Source: CAVSWT01 sp963731745 (GTDB lineage Bacteria; Bacteroidota; Ignavibacteria; Ignavibacteriales; Ignavibacteriaceae). Taken from it: a stretch of 64,000 nucleotides of DNA. The stretch lies in NCBI GenBank assembly GCA_963731745.1, contig CAVSWT010000009.1, positions 124,001 through 188,000 on the forward strand, in the 5' to 3' direction. Positions 28,324 to 37,337 of the stretch are shown here, in pieces. The stretch's first letter is position 1; the number at the start of each line of letters is the position of its first letter. Both the position numbers and the translations under genes were made by a program. The notes beneath the pieces are model-generated. The model did no database searches, was not told the DNA's origin, and saw only the letters and a program-made list of their open reading frames with translations.

Positions 28324-29140
28324 TTAAATGATTTAAATATCCAGTTACCCTGGTTATATAATTTTTTGTTTCTTCAAAAGGCGGCACACCATTAAATTTT
28401 TCGACATTTCCGGGACCCGCATTATAACCCGCTAAAGCAAGGTTGAGATCCCCATTATATTGTCGAAGCATATCGGCTAAATATTTAGTACCACCCATAA
28501 TATTATCCCCCGGATCCCACACATTCTGCACACCTAAATCTTTAGCTGTTTGATCCATTAACTGCATTAAGCCTTTAGCTTTAGCGGAAGAAACAGCATC
28601 TTCTTTACCGGCTGATTCAGTGAGTATAACTGATTTTATTAAATTTTTACTAACACCATATTTCTGTGAAGCTTTATCAATCAAATCGTTAAACCTATTC
28701 AATCTTTCAAGCGATTTACTGCCTGGCTTAATTGGAATAGTGTCATTTTTATTTTCAATTTTAATTTCCGGTTTCAATGATTTAGTATTCAAAGGAAGTG
28801 ATTTGTTTAATGGCATTTTTAATTCGCCATTCATATCTTCGCCCGTAACTTTTTTATAAACCATATCTGCAACACCGAAACTTCTCTTTTTGGAAATTTG
28901 TGACGACAATTCCATTTCAAAAATTGAGTCATAAATGTCTCCACCTAAGCTATCATCGCCAAACATTCCTTCCGTAGTTTTGTTCATACTTTTAAGCATC
29001 ATTGAGGTTAACAAACTCTCAAACTGTTTCGCTGTATCCGCAATTCTTCTTTTTTCAGCATCCGAATATTTACTCTCCTCCACCATAGGATGAGTAAAGT
29101 GTTTGTTTAAATTCGTTATTTTTAAATCGAGCGTTCCCAT
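28313..29140 (-). CDS. flgJ: FlgJ rod-scaffold domain fused to lytic transglycosylase
   Basis: Residues about 30-105 are the rod-binding FlgJ domain (ADTAKQFESLLTSMMLKSMNK to ELSSQISKKRSFGVADM). After a basic linker, residues about 150-275 form a soluble-lytic-transglycosylase domain: the Glu of ILTESAGKE is the expected catalytic residue, with AKGLMQLM, WDPGDNIMGGTKYLADML and ALAGYNAGPGNV. E. coli FlgJ instead carries an N-acetylglucosaminidase domain. The enzyme would open the cell wall for the rod. It overlaps flgI by one base. Confidence 0.92.
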   Translation of the reverse strand: MGTLDLKITNLNKHFTHPMVEESKYSDAEKRRIADTAKQFESLLTSMMLKSMNKTTEGMFGDDSLGGDIYDSIFEMELSSQISKKRSFGVADMVYKKVTGEDMNGELKMPLNKSLPLNTKSLKPEIKIENKNDTIPIKPGSKSLERLNRFNDLIDKASQKYGVSKNLIKSVILTESAGKEDAVSSAKAKGLMQLMDQTAKDLGVQNVWDPGDNIMGGTKYLADMLRQYNGDLNLALAGYNAGPGNVEKFNGVPPFEETKNYITRVTGYLNHLNGL

Positions 29141-30236
29141 TAGATTATTACCAATTCGCCGATTAAAGCCCCGCTTTCTTTTAAAGCCTGAAAAATGGAA
29201 ATTATATCTTTCGGCGCAACCTTTAATGAATTCAAAGCTGCCGCTACTTCTTGAACATTTGAGGCTCCCTGTATTGCAATTGCGCTTGTTGAATCTTGTG
29301 AAGCATAAGGAATAATATTATTAAACACTGCAGTTGTGCCGTTAGAAAAAGCTCCGGGTTGAGATACAATTGGATACGATCTAATAGTTAAATTCAAATT
29401 ACCGTGCGAAATTGTAACCGGCTGAATTTTCACATTACTGCCCGCAACAACAGTTCCAGTTCTTTCATTCAGTACGACTTTAGCGGCATAATCTGTTGCT
29501 ACATTTAAACCTTCAAGTTGTGCTAAAAATCCTACGATATTGCTTTGTCTATCGCTGGGTACTTTTATATTTATTTGGGCAGCATCAACAGCGGTTGAAG
29601 TATTTTCGCCAAAAGCACTGTTAATTGCCACTGATATATTATTAGCAGTAGTCAAATCGGGTTCTTTTAAAAGAGGTCTAAATCAGTTTTAGGTATAGCT
29701 GCCGTTTCCAATGATGCTTTTAAAACACCGCCTCTCGGCACTCTGCCGGCAAGGGAATGATTTCTTGAAACCCTATTTCCGGTCGGAGTTCTAAAGTCGT
29801 AACCACCCACCGATAATGGCCCTTGAGCAAGCCCATAAACAGTTCCGTCCATTCCTGAGAGAGGGGTCATTAATAAAGTTCCTCCCTGCAAACTGGTGGC
29901 ATCTCCTAATGAGGAAACAGTAACATCAAAATTGGCGCCTTCTTTTAGATAAGAATCCAATGTTGCGGTTACCATTACAGCAGCAACATTTTTTGTTTTT
30001 AAATCTGTCTGTGGAACTGTAATTCCAAATCTTTTCAACATACTTGAAATTGACTGAACGGTAAATGAAGAACGATAGCTATCGCCGCTGCCGGAAAGGC
30101 CAACAACCAGCCCGTATCCAATTATTTGCTCAGAGTTATCATTTTTTAAGTAAGCAATATCTTTAATTCTTTGGGCACAGATTAAAGAATTAACTAATAA
30201 AACTATTACGGTAAAATATTTTATTTTTATTTTCAT
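29140..30236 (-). CDS. flgI: Flagellar P-ring protein FlgI, interrupted by a frameshift
   Basis: The first frame runs from the ATG at 30236 (signal peptide ending LICAQ, then RIKDIAYLKNDNSEQIIGYG) to a stop at 29667. The second register continues with LLKEPDLTTANNISVAINSAFG to the end at 29140. One extra T in the T4 run near 29670 restores a single chain of 365 residues, the usual FlgI length. FlgI forms the periplasmic ring around the rod. It sits in the normal flgH-flgI-flgJ order. In an intact flagellar locus the shift is either an assembly error or a slippage site (TTTTAAAA). Confidence 0.88.
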
Positions 30237-30237
30237 G

Positions 30238-30813
30238 TTAAAAAATCCAATGGAAAAATTTTGTAAGCCAGCCAGGACTTTGTGCGTCATTTATTAACCC
30301 GCTTCCCTCTAACACTATTTCAGCATCTGAAAGATTATATGACAATACTGAATTGTCCGCGGATATATCGGAGTTTCTCACTATTCCCTTTATATGAAGT
30401 GTTTGTTCTTCACCATTTATTGAAATTTTCCTGCTCCCTCTCACAACCAGATTTCCATTATTCAATACTGAATCGATGGTTGCACTTATTTTAGTTTTTA
30501 TCATACCGGATGTACTTGTGGAACCTGATCCCTTAAAATCATTTTTTGAACCAATTCCAAGATCAACTTTAGGAACCGGGCTTTTATCTACCTGGCCGCT
30601 CACGTTAAATCCCAGGTCGCTTTCTCTTCCTGTTGTTTTTGCGGCATTGTTTGAAGCCTGAGAAGATTCAACTACAATTATAGTAACAGCATCTCCCACA
30701 CGGTTAGCTTTTTGGTCAGAGAATAGAGAACTATTTGAATTTTTTCGCATATCCTGCGGGAAAACTTTAATGCTTATCATTAAAAGAAAAAAGAAAAAAA
30801 CTAATTTTTTCAT
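30238..30813 (-). CDS. flgH: Flagellar L-ring protein FlgH
   Basis: The start at 30813 (ATG, MKKLVFFFFLLMISIKVFPQ) gives a clean signal peptide; the frame extends four codons further to a TTG that overlaps flgA. The body has ANRVGDAVTIIVVESSQASN and LHIKGIVRNSDISADNSVLSY, conserved in FlgH. FlgH forms the outer-membrane ring of the basal body. No lipobox Cys is seen, unlike the E. coli protein. The stop is one base before the flgI start. Confidence 0.92.
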   Translation of the reverse strand: MKKLVFFFFLLMISIKVFPQDMRKNSNSSLFSDQKANRVGDAVTIIVVESSQASNNAAKTTGRESDLGFNVSGQVDKSPVPKVDLGIGSKNDFKGSGSTSTSGMIKTKISATIDSVLNNGNLVVRGSRKISINGEEQTLHIKGIVRNSDISADNSVLSYNLSDAEIVLEGSGLINDAQSPGWLTKFFHWIF

Positions 30814-30817
30814 ATTG

Positions 30818-31492
30818 TTACTCAATTATTAAAACGTTTTTTGAATCAATTACTTTTGCTGAAAATTGTTTATTATCATTTGTTCTGATTTTTATGATTT
30901 CGCCTTCAGCGCCATCTTGCCTGCTGAACGCATCTACCGTCAGCATCACTTTTCCTCTTATAACTCTTGCAGAGACCTTTTCGCCTTTAATTATTATAGG
31001 CTTTGGCTCAACAATTTCATTAATTAAAACAGTTCCAGGTTTTATGATTATTTTGCTTTGAAGATCAGAAATATTATCAGAGCATGAAACCAGAGTTCCA
31101 TTTATTTCACTGACATCAATTTTTTCAATTTTCAAATCAGAAGGAATTAATGCTTGATTTCTTTGCAAGAAGCTATTTACAACAAAAACGTTTTGGTACA
31201 GTTTTAATTTTATTGTTATATAAGAATTTCTAGTTCTATTTGTTCCGTCTTTAATTTCAACAGGTAAGTACAATAAATTTTTGTGAAGATTTAAAACATT
31301 TTTATTGACGAGCTTAATGCTTTTTGCGTCGGGGCTTTGGACAATTTCATAATCATATCCTTCATACTGCGAAAAAGTTTTATCGAGATAATTTTTTATT
31401 TCATTTTTTAAGTTCTCATCCTGCGAAATAGTCTTAATTCCTCCGAAGGTTGAAAATGAAATTGAAAATATGATTAGTAAAATTGATAGCAT
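30818..31492 (-). CDS. flgA: P-ring assembly chaperone FlgA
   Basis: The 224-residue protein has an N-terminal hydrophobic signal (MLSILLIIFSISFSTFGG) and a C-terminal SAF-like domain (FLQRNQALIPSDLKIEKIDV, GEKVSARVIRGKVMLTVDAF, AEGEIIKIRTNDNKQFSAKV), the signature of FlgA. FlgA helps FlgI form the P-ring in the periplasm. It lies 9 bases after flgG and 4 bases before flgH. Confidence 0.9.
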   Translation of the reverse strand: MLSILLIIFSISFSTFGGIKTISQDENLKNEIKNYLDKTFSQYEGYDYEIVQSPDAKSIKLVNKNVLNLHKNLLYLPVEIKDGTNRTRNSYITIKLKLYQNVFVVNSFLQRNQALIPSDLKIEKIDVSEINGTLVSCSDNISDLQSKIIIKPGTVLINEIVEPKPIIIKGEKVSARVIRGKVMLTVDAFSRQDGAEGEIIKIRTNDNKQFSAKVIDSKNVLIIE

Positions 31493-31501
31493 TTTTAATC
31501 A

Positions 31502-32299
31502 TTATCTTTTAAGGCTGTTAGCCATTTGCATCATTTCTTCAACAGTTTGAACTGTCTTTGAATTAATTTCATAAGCTCTTTGTGCAGTAATCATTGAAAC
31601 CATTTCTTCCACAATATCAACGTTTGAGGCTTCAAGATAACCTTGATTAATTTCTCCAAAACCGTCTGCGCCTGGCGTACCAACCATCGGGGTTCCTGAT
31701 TCTGTTGTTTCTGCGTATAGATTATCTCCTAAAGCTCTTAAGCCTCCGGGGTTCATGAATTTAACCAGTTCAATACTGCCGAGCGAAGAACTGCCGCCGC
31801 CAGCTTCCTCAGCTTCCACTGTACCGTCACGACTTACAGAAATACTTAAAGTATCTTCGTTAACTGAAATGTCCGGATCAAGAGAATAACCGCTGGTAGT
31901 AATTAATCTTCCATCAGCATTTATTTTAAAAGATCCGTCTCTTGTATAAACAAATGTTCCATCAGGTTTTCTAACCTGGAAAAATCCATCGCCCTGAATT
32001 GCTAAATCAAGAGGATTATTTGTCGCAGCTACATCACCTTGAGCAAAATTCTTTTGAGTAGATGCAGGTTTAACACCATCACCAATCTGAATATTTTCAG
32101 ATGAGTTTTCATAAACTCCTGGAGTTGAAGTTGTGAGCGGATTAATTTGAACATCCTGATACATTAAGTCCTGAAATTCAGCTTTGTTTTTCTTGAAGCC
32201 TGTAGTATTAATATTTGCAATATTATTGGAAATAACTTCAATGTTTAGCTGCTGTGCGTACATTCCGGAAGCTGCTGATCTTAAGGCTCTTGTTGGCAT
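31502..32299 (-). CDS. flgG: Flagellar distal rod protein FlgG
   Basis: The 265 residues start RALRSAASGMYAQQLNIEVI, then SNNIANINTTGFKKNKAEFQDL, and end SNVDIVEEMVSMITAQRAYE, with the central LAIQGDGFFQV motif, all typical of FlgG. AGGAG precedes the ATG. The protein forms the distal rod within the P and L rings. It follows flgF by 17 bases. Confidence 0.95.
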   Translation of the reverse strand: MPTRALRSAASGMYAQQLNIEVISNNIANINTTGFKKNKAEFQDLMYQDVQINPLTTSTPGVYENSSENIQIGDGVKPASTQKNFAQGDVAATNNPLDLAIQGDGFFQVRKPDGTFVYTRDGSFKINADGRLITTSGYSLDPDISVNEDTLSISVSRDGTVEAEEAGGGSSSLGSIELVKFMNPGGLRALGDNLYAETTESGTPMVGTPGADGFGEINQGYLEASNVDIVEEMVSMITAQRAYEINSKTVQTVEEMMQMANSLKR

Positions 32300-32316
32300 T
32301 TTATATTTCTCCTATT

Positions 32317-33024
32317 TTATACTTTTCCAATTTCATTTGCTTGGCCTAACGATTCATCTAAAAACTGAACCATCTTTTGGCTTGATTGATAATCATTACT
32401 GATTTTAATCATTGCTTCTAATTCTGCTATTGGGTTACTGTTTGACTCTTCCAAATATCCCTGGTTAATTTCAAATTCATTATCCGGCAATTCATCAAAT
32501 GGACCATCTTTATAAACCAAATTTGTTCCATTGACTTTTTGTATATCTCTGGAGTTATCCAATCTTGCAATTAGTAAGGTATCAATTGGAGAATCACCAA
32601 TTTTTATTTCGCCATTCTTTGCAATTGTTACAGTTTGTTTATTGCCGAACATTTTTTCATCCAAACTTATCTCACCATTTTTACCCAAAATGTGATTACC
32701 CTGCTGGTCAGTTAAAAATCCGTCATCGGAAATAGTAAATCTTCCGTTTCTTGTTAGTTCAATCCCACTTTCAGTTTGAACGGCAAATAATCCTCTGCCA
32801 TTTAGATAAAGATCCAAAGGATTTTTTGTTTCAACAGAATTTCCTTGTTGATAATCAGTAACGGATTTAACTTTTACGTCGCCAAATTGATTTATTACTT
32901 CTGAAAAAGGAATACCTCTTTTAAAGCCAGTGGTATTAACATTCGCCAAATTGTTAGCAATAATTTCCATGCTTTTCATCTTGCCGTCCAGGCTTCTTGC
33001 AGCTTCGTAAATACCTTTAATCAT
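32317..33024 (-). CDS. flgF: Flagellar proximal rod protein FlgF
   Basis: The 235-residue protein has the hook-basal-body helices at both ends (YEAARSLDGKMKSMEIIANN, NVNTTGFKRG; NPIAELEAMIKISNDYQSSQ) and the LDLYLNGRGLFAVQ segment. Position before flgG and sequence support FlgF. AAGGAA precedes the start. Confidence 0.9.
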   Translation of the reverse strand: MIKGIYEAARSLDGKMKSMEIIANNLANVNTTGFKRGIPFSEVINQFGDVKVKSVTDYQQGNSVETKNPLDLYLNGRGLFAVQTESGIELTRNGRFTISDDGFLTDQQGNHILGKNGEISLDEKMFGNKQTVTIAKNGEIKIGDSPIDTLLIARLDNSRDIQKVNGTNLVYKDGPFDELPDNEFEINQGYLEESNSNPIAELEAMIKISNDYQSSQKMVQFLDESLGQANEIGKV

Positions 33025-33046
33025 TTTCTATTCCTTAACATTTATA

Positions 33047-33664
33047 TTAATAAACTTTATTTGAATAGTTATTGTTTAACTGATGCGACCTTATCTTAAC
33101 AGCAAGCATTAATTCACCTTTGGAAATTTTAAGCTTTTTAGCCGTACTAATTATTTCTTGCTCACCGAAATTTTTTAATTCGTTGCTAGAATGAATTTTT
33201 CTTCTAAGTTTATCTAATTTTTTATCGTACTTCTTAACTACTACTTCGTTTCTTAAAATGTTTATTGCAGTTTTTAAATTATTAGATGAATTATTTTTTT
33301 TATTTCTTAATCTTTTAATTATTATGAACATTGAAATTAAAATTGATGCATATAGTAGAATGAAAATCTTCCCGAAATAAATGCTGGAAAAAAGAGACGT
33401 TGGACTTAATCCTTTTATTGGTTTAACGTTCTTTGTGATAATCGGAAAAATTGATGCTTGCGATGTTTTTTTACTTCTCTCTAATTCTTTTTTTCTTGCA
33501 GATTCAATTTGCTTTTGAACCATTTCACTTATGTTCACAGAATCAGAATTTAGAATTTGTTCTTGCTGAATAACTTGTTTGGATGTGTTATCATCCGATT
33601 TTTTTTGTGCGAAAAGAAGACAATTAAATAAAATTAAGCTCATCAAAATTATTAAGCTTTTCAT
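33047..33664 (-). CDS. Unknown single-pass membrane protein in the flagellar run
   Basis: The 205 residues have a signal peptide (MKSLIILMSLILFNCLLFAQ), a charged periplasmic segment of about 70 residues rich in Gln, Glu and Lys, a membrane helix near residues 100-115 (FILLYASILISMFIIIK) and a basic cytoplasmic tail (RLRNKKNNSSNN, then KKLDKLRRKIHSS). I do not recognise a family. The stop of the upstream degenerate kinase overlaps its start by one base. The layout, with a short outer part and a basic inner tail, could link the envelope to a cytoplasmic partner, but this is inference. Confidence 0.65.
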   Translation of the reverse strand: MKSLIILMSLILFNCLLFAQKKSDDNTSKQVIQQEQILNSDSVNISEMVQKQIESARKKELERSKKTSQASIFPIITKNVKPIKGLSPTSLFSSIYFGKIFILLYASILISMFIIIKRLRNKKNNSSNNLKTAINILRNEVVVKKYDKKLDKLRRKIHSSNELKNFGEQEIISTAKKLKISKGELMLAVKIRSHQLNNNYSNKVY

Positions 33665-34956
33665 TAGGCAACCTTCCTTTTAATTGGGAAGTTCAGCAAA
33701 ACAGTTGAACCAAAATTTTCATCGCTGCTGGTTTTAACTGTTCCTTCATGATTCTTCATGAGTTTTTCAACAATTTTAAGACTCAAATTTTCTTTTTTAT
33801 TCTTATTATTTTCAATTCTGTCAGTTGATAAAAATTTAATTGTTACAAAATCATTTTGATGTTTAGTCTGAATTAAAATACCTCCGCAATTACTATCAGA
33901 AGATTTGAGCAGGCTGAACACATTTGTAAGCAGCTGATGAATATTATTGGGATGACTCAGAATCGGCGGAAGATTTTTTTCAAAATCTAAAATGCATTCA
34001 TAGTTTTCATTTTTTAGAAATGATGAAACCATGGTATAATATTCGGTGATTATTTCGTTTAGGTCACAAGGTTGAACTTTATATTTAGCATCATTAATAT
34101 TTGCGAATTTTATTAAACCTTTAACTACTGCTTCAACTTTTTTCACTTGATTATTAATCGCATCTAATGAGGGATAATCATTTACGTTCGTTTCTTTTCT
34201 TAAAAAATCGGTATAACCCAAAATAATTTGTAAGGGAGATAAAATTTCTTCTGCAATCCCAGAAGTAAGTTCACCGATTGCAGAAAGCTTGTAATCATTT
34301 GAAAGTTTTGATTGATATACTTGAAGCTCATTATAAGTTGAGTTCAATTCCTCTTTGTTTTTTATTAAATCAATTTTATCTATTGTTAAAGAAATAATTG
34401 AATTAATATATTCATATTCTTCTCTCGATTCTGAAAATGACAACAGGCTGGTGCTTAAAGCAAGTATTCCTCGCCTTTCTTTTCCTTTTAATAACGGAAA
34501 AACTAAATAGTTTTCATTAGTTCTGTTTTTATCTTTTTTCTCCGATGAAGGAATAAGTATTGGAGTGTGCTTTTCAAATATCCTGTTGAAAATTCCTTCC
34601 TTTAAACAAACATTAAAAAAATTATTTTCAAAAGTTTCCTTAGAATTATTCAGCGGTTCGAAGCAGTGTTTTTCATTATTAATTATAAATATTTCGACTT
34701 TAAAAATATTACTGATTTTGATTAAAGCTCTTTCCAAAACAGTGCAAAGACCAGCAAGATCATTAATTGAATCGTATTCTTTTTGCAGCAAAAAGATCTT
34801 TTGAAAATATTTATTGTCTTTTAATGTCATTTTACCATCTTGTGCTGAAACGGCAGCATATCTTAATTTATCATTTCCAACAGGGTGAAATTTTTCAGTC
34901 TCTAAAAAGCTGAAGAATGATTCATACCTATAAGTATCTTCTTTTATTAATCTCAT
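33664..34956 (-). CDS. GAF-domain histidine-kinase-like protein lacking the phospho-histidine
   Basis: Residues about 60-200 resemble a GAF sensor domain. The dimerisation helix reads GELTSGIAEEILSPLQ; the His that normally precedes the Glu is E236 here. The following ATPase-like domain keeps a faint N box (IHQLLTNVFSLLKSS) but the glycine-rich boxes are poor. It is therefore probably a pseudokinase or a scaffold. It overlaps an HDOD gene by four bases upstream and the unknown membrane protein by one base downstream. Alternatively it binds another kinase as a heterodimer. Confidence 0.8.
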   Translation of the reverse strand: MRLIKEDTYRYESFFSFLETEKFHPVGNDKLRYAAVSAQDGKMTLKDNKYFQKIFLLQKEYDSINDLAGLCTVLERALIKISNIFKVEIFIINNEKHCFEPLNNSKETFENNFFNVCLKEGIFNRIFEKHTPILIPSSEKKDKNRTNENYLVFPLLKGKERRGILALSTSLLSFSESREEYEYINSIISLTIDKIDLIKNKEELNSTYNELQVYQSKLSNDYKLSAIGELTSGIAEEILSPLQIILGYTDFLRKETNVNDYPSLDAINNQVKKVEAVVKGLIKFANINDAKYKVQPCDLNEIITEYYTMVSSFLKNENYECILDFEKNLPPILSHPNNIHQLLTNVFSLLKSSDSNCGGILIQTKHQNDFVTIKFLSTDRIENNKNKKENLSLKIVEKLMKNHEGTVKTSSDENFGSTVLLNFPIKRKVA

Positions 34957-35804
34957 AAATGTTTAATAGAATCTAATTGTATCTTAAAAAGTTCTTCAAA
35001 TGAATTAACAAAGTTTTCCAAATTCTCTAGGCTTCTCAAATTCAAAATGTTAATGATGCTTTCATCTAAAACGAAATTATCGTCCCATGATATGTTTCCT
35101 AATTGAAATTTATATGTCATGTAATCGGCAAGATGAACAATAGCTGAAAGTTTTTGATTGACGGATTTTAACGGGAAATGATGATTTGCGACAGATTTGG
35201 TTAAAGTTTCGGGAAGTTTCCATTTCTCTCCCAAATAATCACCAATCTCTTGATGCGTTACGCCCATTACACTTAATTCTGCTTCAAGGAAAGGAATGGA
35301 TTCATTCTCAACCAAATCCAATATGGCATTAAATTCTTTTACAAAATTTCTTTGAATAACTGAAATACCTAAATCATGCAGCAAACCGGCAGTAAAAGCT
35401 TCACCTGATTTTTGATAACCAATATCATCTGCAATTCTTTTCGAAGCGCTGGCAACCATCAGAGAGTGAATCCAATAAGCTTTTCTATCCCATCTTGGAG
35501 ATTCAGGGCCTTTCAAAGATTCAAGAACTGTTAGCGCCATTACAATATCTTTTAAATGCTCAAAACCCAGAATGATTATTGCGAAATCAATAGTTGAAAC
35601 TTTCCGTGGTAAACCATATAAAGGAGAATTAGCAACTGAAAGTATTTTTGCAACAAGGCCTTGATCTTTTGCTACAAGTCTTCCGAGTTCAATCGCGCTT
35701 GTACTGGTATTATCAAGCAGTTTTGAAACTTCAATCATCACAGTGGGTATTGCAGGTAAATTTTTTACGCTTGATAAAATGTTTTGATAAGCTGGTGTTT
35801 CCAT
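34953..35804 (-). CDS. HDOD-domain signalling protein (copy 1)
   Basis: The 283 residues cover one HDOD domain: NILSSVKNLPAIPTVMIEVSK, KILSVANSPLYGLPRKVSTI, GLLHDLGISVIQ and VANHHFPLK. HDOD proteins lack a proven enzymatic activity and act in signalling, often with flagellar or chemotaxis genes. It is a close paralogue of the gene at 35844 with the same length. Its end is coupled (four-base overlap) to the kinase-like gene downstream. Confidence 0.9.
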   Translation of the reverse strand: METPAYQNILSSVKNLPAIPTVMIEVSKLLDNTSTSAIELGRLVAKDQGLVAKILSVANSPLYGLPRKVSTIDFAIIILGFEHLKDIVMALTVLESLKGPESPRWDRKAYWIHSLMVASASKRIADDIGYQKSGEAFTAGLLHDLGISVIQRNFVKEFNAILDLVENESIPFLEAELSVMGVTHQEIGDYLGEKWKLPETLTKSVANHHFPLKSVNQKLSAIVHLADYMTYKFQLGNISWDDNFVLDESIINILNLRSLENLENFVNSFEELFKIQLDSIKHL

Positions 35805-35843
35805 GTCTTTATAATTATTTGTGTTATTAAATACTTTTACTTT

Positions 35844-36701
35844 TTATAAGTGCTTCACTGATTCATATTGCTTTTTGATTATCTCTTCAAAGCCGTCAAT
35901 AAATTTTTCCAGTTCTTCATTGCTGTTAAATTTTAAAGTGCTGAAAATATTACCGTCTAATTTTAAATCCTTATCCCATTCTATATTTGCAATTTGAAAT
36001 TTTTGAGTCATGTAATCGGCAATGTGTATCATCGAAGCAAGTTTAGGATTAATTGATTTAAGCGGCTGATGATGGTATAAAATTGAACTAGATAATGCTT
36101 CAGGCAATGCCCATTTATCACTGAGAAATTCTCCAACCTTTTGATGCGTCATTCCAATAACTTTCAATTCAGCATCAAGATAAGTTACTGCCCGTGATTC
36201 AACAGTATCACAAATATATTCAAACTCTTCAGGGAAATATCTTTTGATTACCATTATTCCAAAATCGTGAAGAAGGCCAGCGGTAAAAGCTTCTCCGGGC
36301 CGGGGATATTTTAATTCCATTGCTATTTTTTTTGCAATGTTTGCAGTAATTAAAGAGTGAAGCAAGTATGCCTGTCTATCCCAGTGCTTTGAGGGAGTAG
36401 TCGTAAAAGCTTCAAGCACTGTAAGACGCATAACTATATCTTTCATATGTTCGAATCCAAGTATCTTAACAGCGATATCCATGGTTGAGATTTTTCTTTG
36501 TAAACCATAGTAAGATGAATTGGCCATTGAAAGTGTTTTTAATGTTAATGCTTGATCCTTTTCAATACTCCTAGCAATATAGGCTGTATTCGAAGTTTGA
36601 TCATTCAGCAAATTTGATACTTCCATCATTATTGATGGTATAGCAGGTAGGTTTTTTATTTCTGCTAATTTGTTTTGATATGTCATTGGTTCTGTTATCA
36701 T
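35844..36701 (-). CDS. HDOD-domain signalling protein (copy 2)
   Basis: This 285-residue protein parallels the gene at 34953 along its length (LAEIKNLPAIPSIMMEVSNLL, ANSSYYGLQRKISTM, GLLHDFGIMVIKRYF, ILYHHQPLKSINPKLAS). The pair arose by tandem duplication. It begins six bases after fliA, so it is likely cotranscribed with the flagellar sigma factor. Confidence 0.9.
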   Translation of the reverse strand: MITEPMTYQNKLAEIKNLPAIPSIMMEVSNLLNDQTSNTAYIARSIEKDQALTLKTLSMANSSYYGLQRKISTMDIAVKILGFEHMKDIVMRLTVLEAFTTTPSKHWDRQAYLLHSLITANIAKKIAMELKYPRPGEAFTAGLLHDFGIMVIKRYFPEEFEYICDTVESRAVTYLDAELKVIGMTHQKVGEFLSDKWALPEALSSSILYHHQPLKSINPKLASMIHIADYMTQKFQIANIEWDKDLKLDGNIFSTLKFNSNEELEKFIDGFEEIIKKQYESVKHL

Positions 36702-36707
36702 GGCGCC

Positions 36708-37337
36708 TTATACGTTTATGAAAGCAAGTTTGTTTTTTAAATTCTTCATTATTTTTGAATGAACTTGAGAGACCCTGGAAACAGTTATGTTAAGTACTTC
36801 CGAAATTTCTTTGTAATTCAAATCTTCATAATAATATAAAGTTATTATTAACCTGTCTCGTTCTTCCAATTGTTTAATTGCAGCAGTCAAAAATTCCTTG
36901 GCTTCAATTTTATTTAAAGTTTCATCTTGTGTTTCGTCATCGTTAGGAATCATTTCGTAAAGCTGATAACCATCTTCATCATCAAACGAATTATTAAGCG
37001 AAACATTTGAGTAATAAATTTGATTGGGAGATTCAGGATTGGTTGGCCTTGGTTTTATTTGAAGTTTCCTTAATTCGTCTATGATCTTTCCTCTTATACG
37101 CTGAATTGCATAAGTCTCAAATTTGGTTCCGACTTGTGGATCAAAACGGTCAATTGCTTCACTCAGGCCTTCTACTCCAAATTGGAAATAATCGCGGTCA
37201 TCTAAAATATCGAGGTTAACAAATTTTGATTTATGAATAACATAGTGAACCAGTTTAGTGTAATTTTCCATGATTCTCTTTTTTAAGGCTGGTGTTGGAG
37301 CTGATTTATAATCTGTCCAAAGCTGTGCGTTATTCAT
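36708..37337 (-). CDS. fliA: Flagellar sigma factor FliA (sigma-28), short form
   Basis: Region 2 is clear (YVIHKSKFVNLDILDDRDYF, then DRFDPQVGTKFETYAIQRIRG and KIIDELRKL), and region 4 is clear (QLEERDRLIITLYYYEDLNY, KEISEVLNITVSRVSQVHSK). Between them the usual region 3 (about 40-50 residues) is replaced by a short Pro/Asn/Asp-rich linker, so the protein is 209 residues rather than about 240. It should direct RNA polymerase to late flagellar promoters. Its start overlaps the small membrane gene by four bases. Confidence 0.9.
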   Translation of the reverse strand: MNNAQLWTDYKSAPTPALKKRIMENYTKLVHYVIHKSKFVNLDILDDRDYFQFGVEGLSEAIDRFDPQVGTKFETYAIQRIRGKIIDELRKLQIKPRPTNPESPNQIYYSNVSLNNSFDDEDGYQLYEMIPNDDETQDETLNKIEAKEFLTAAIKQLEERDRLIITLYYYEDLNYKEISEVLNITVSRVSQVHSKIMKNLKNKLAFINV

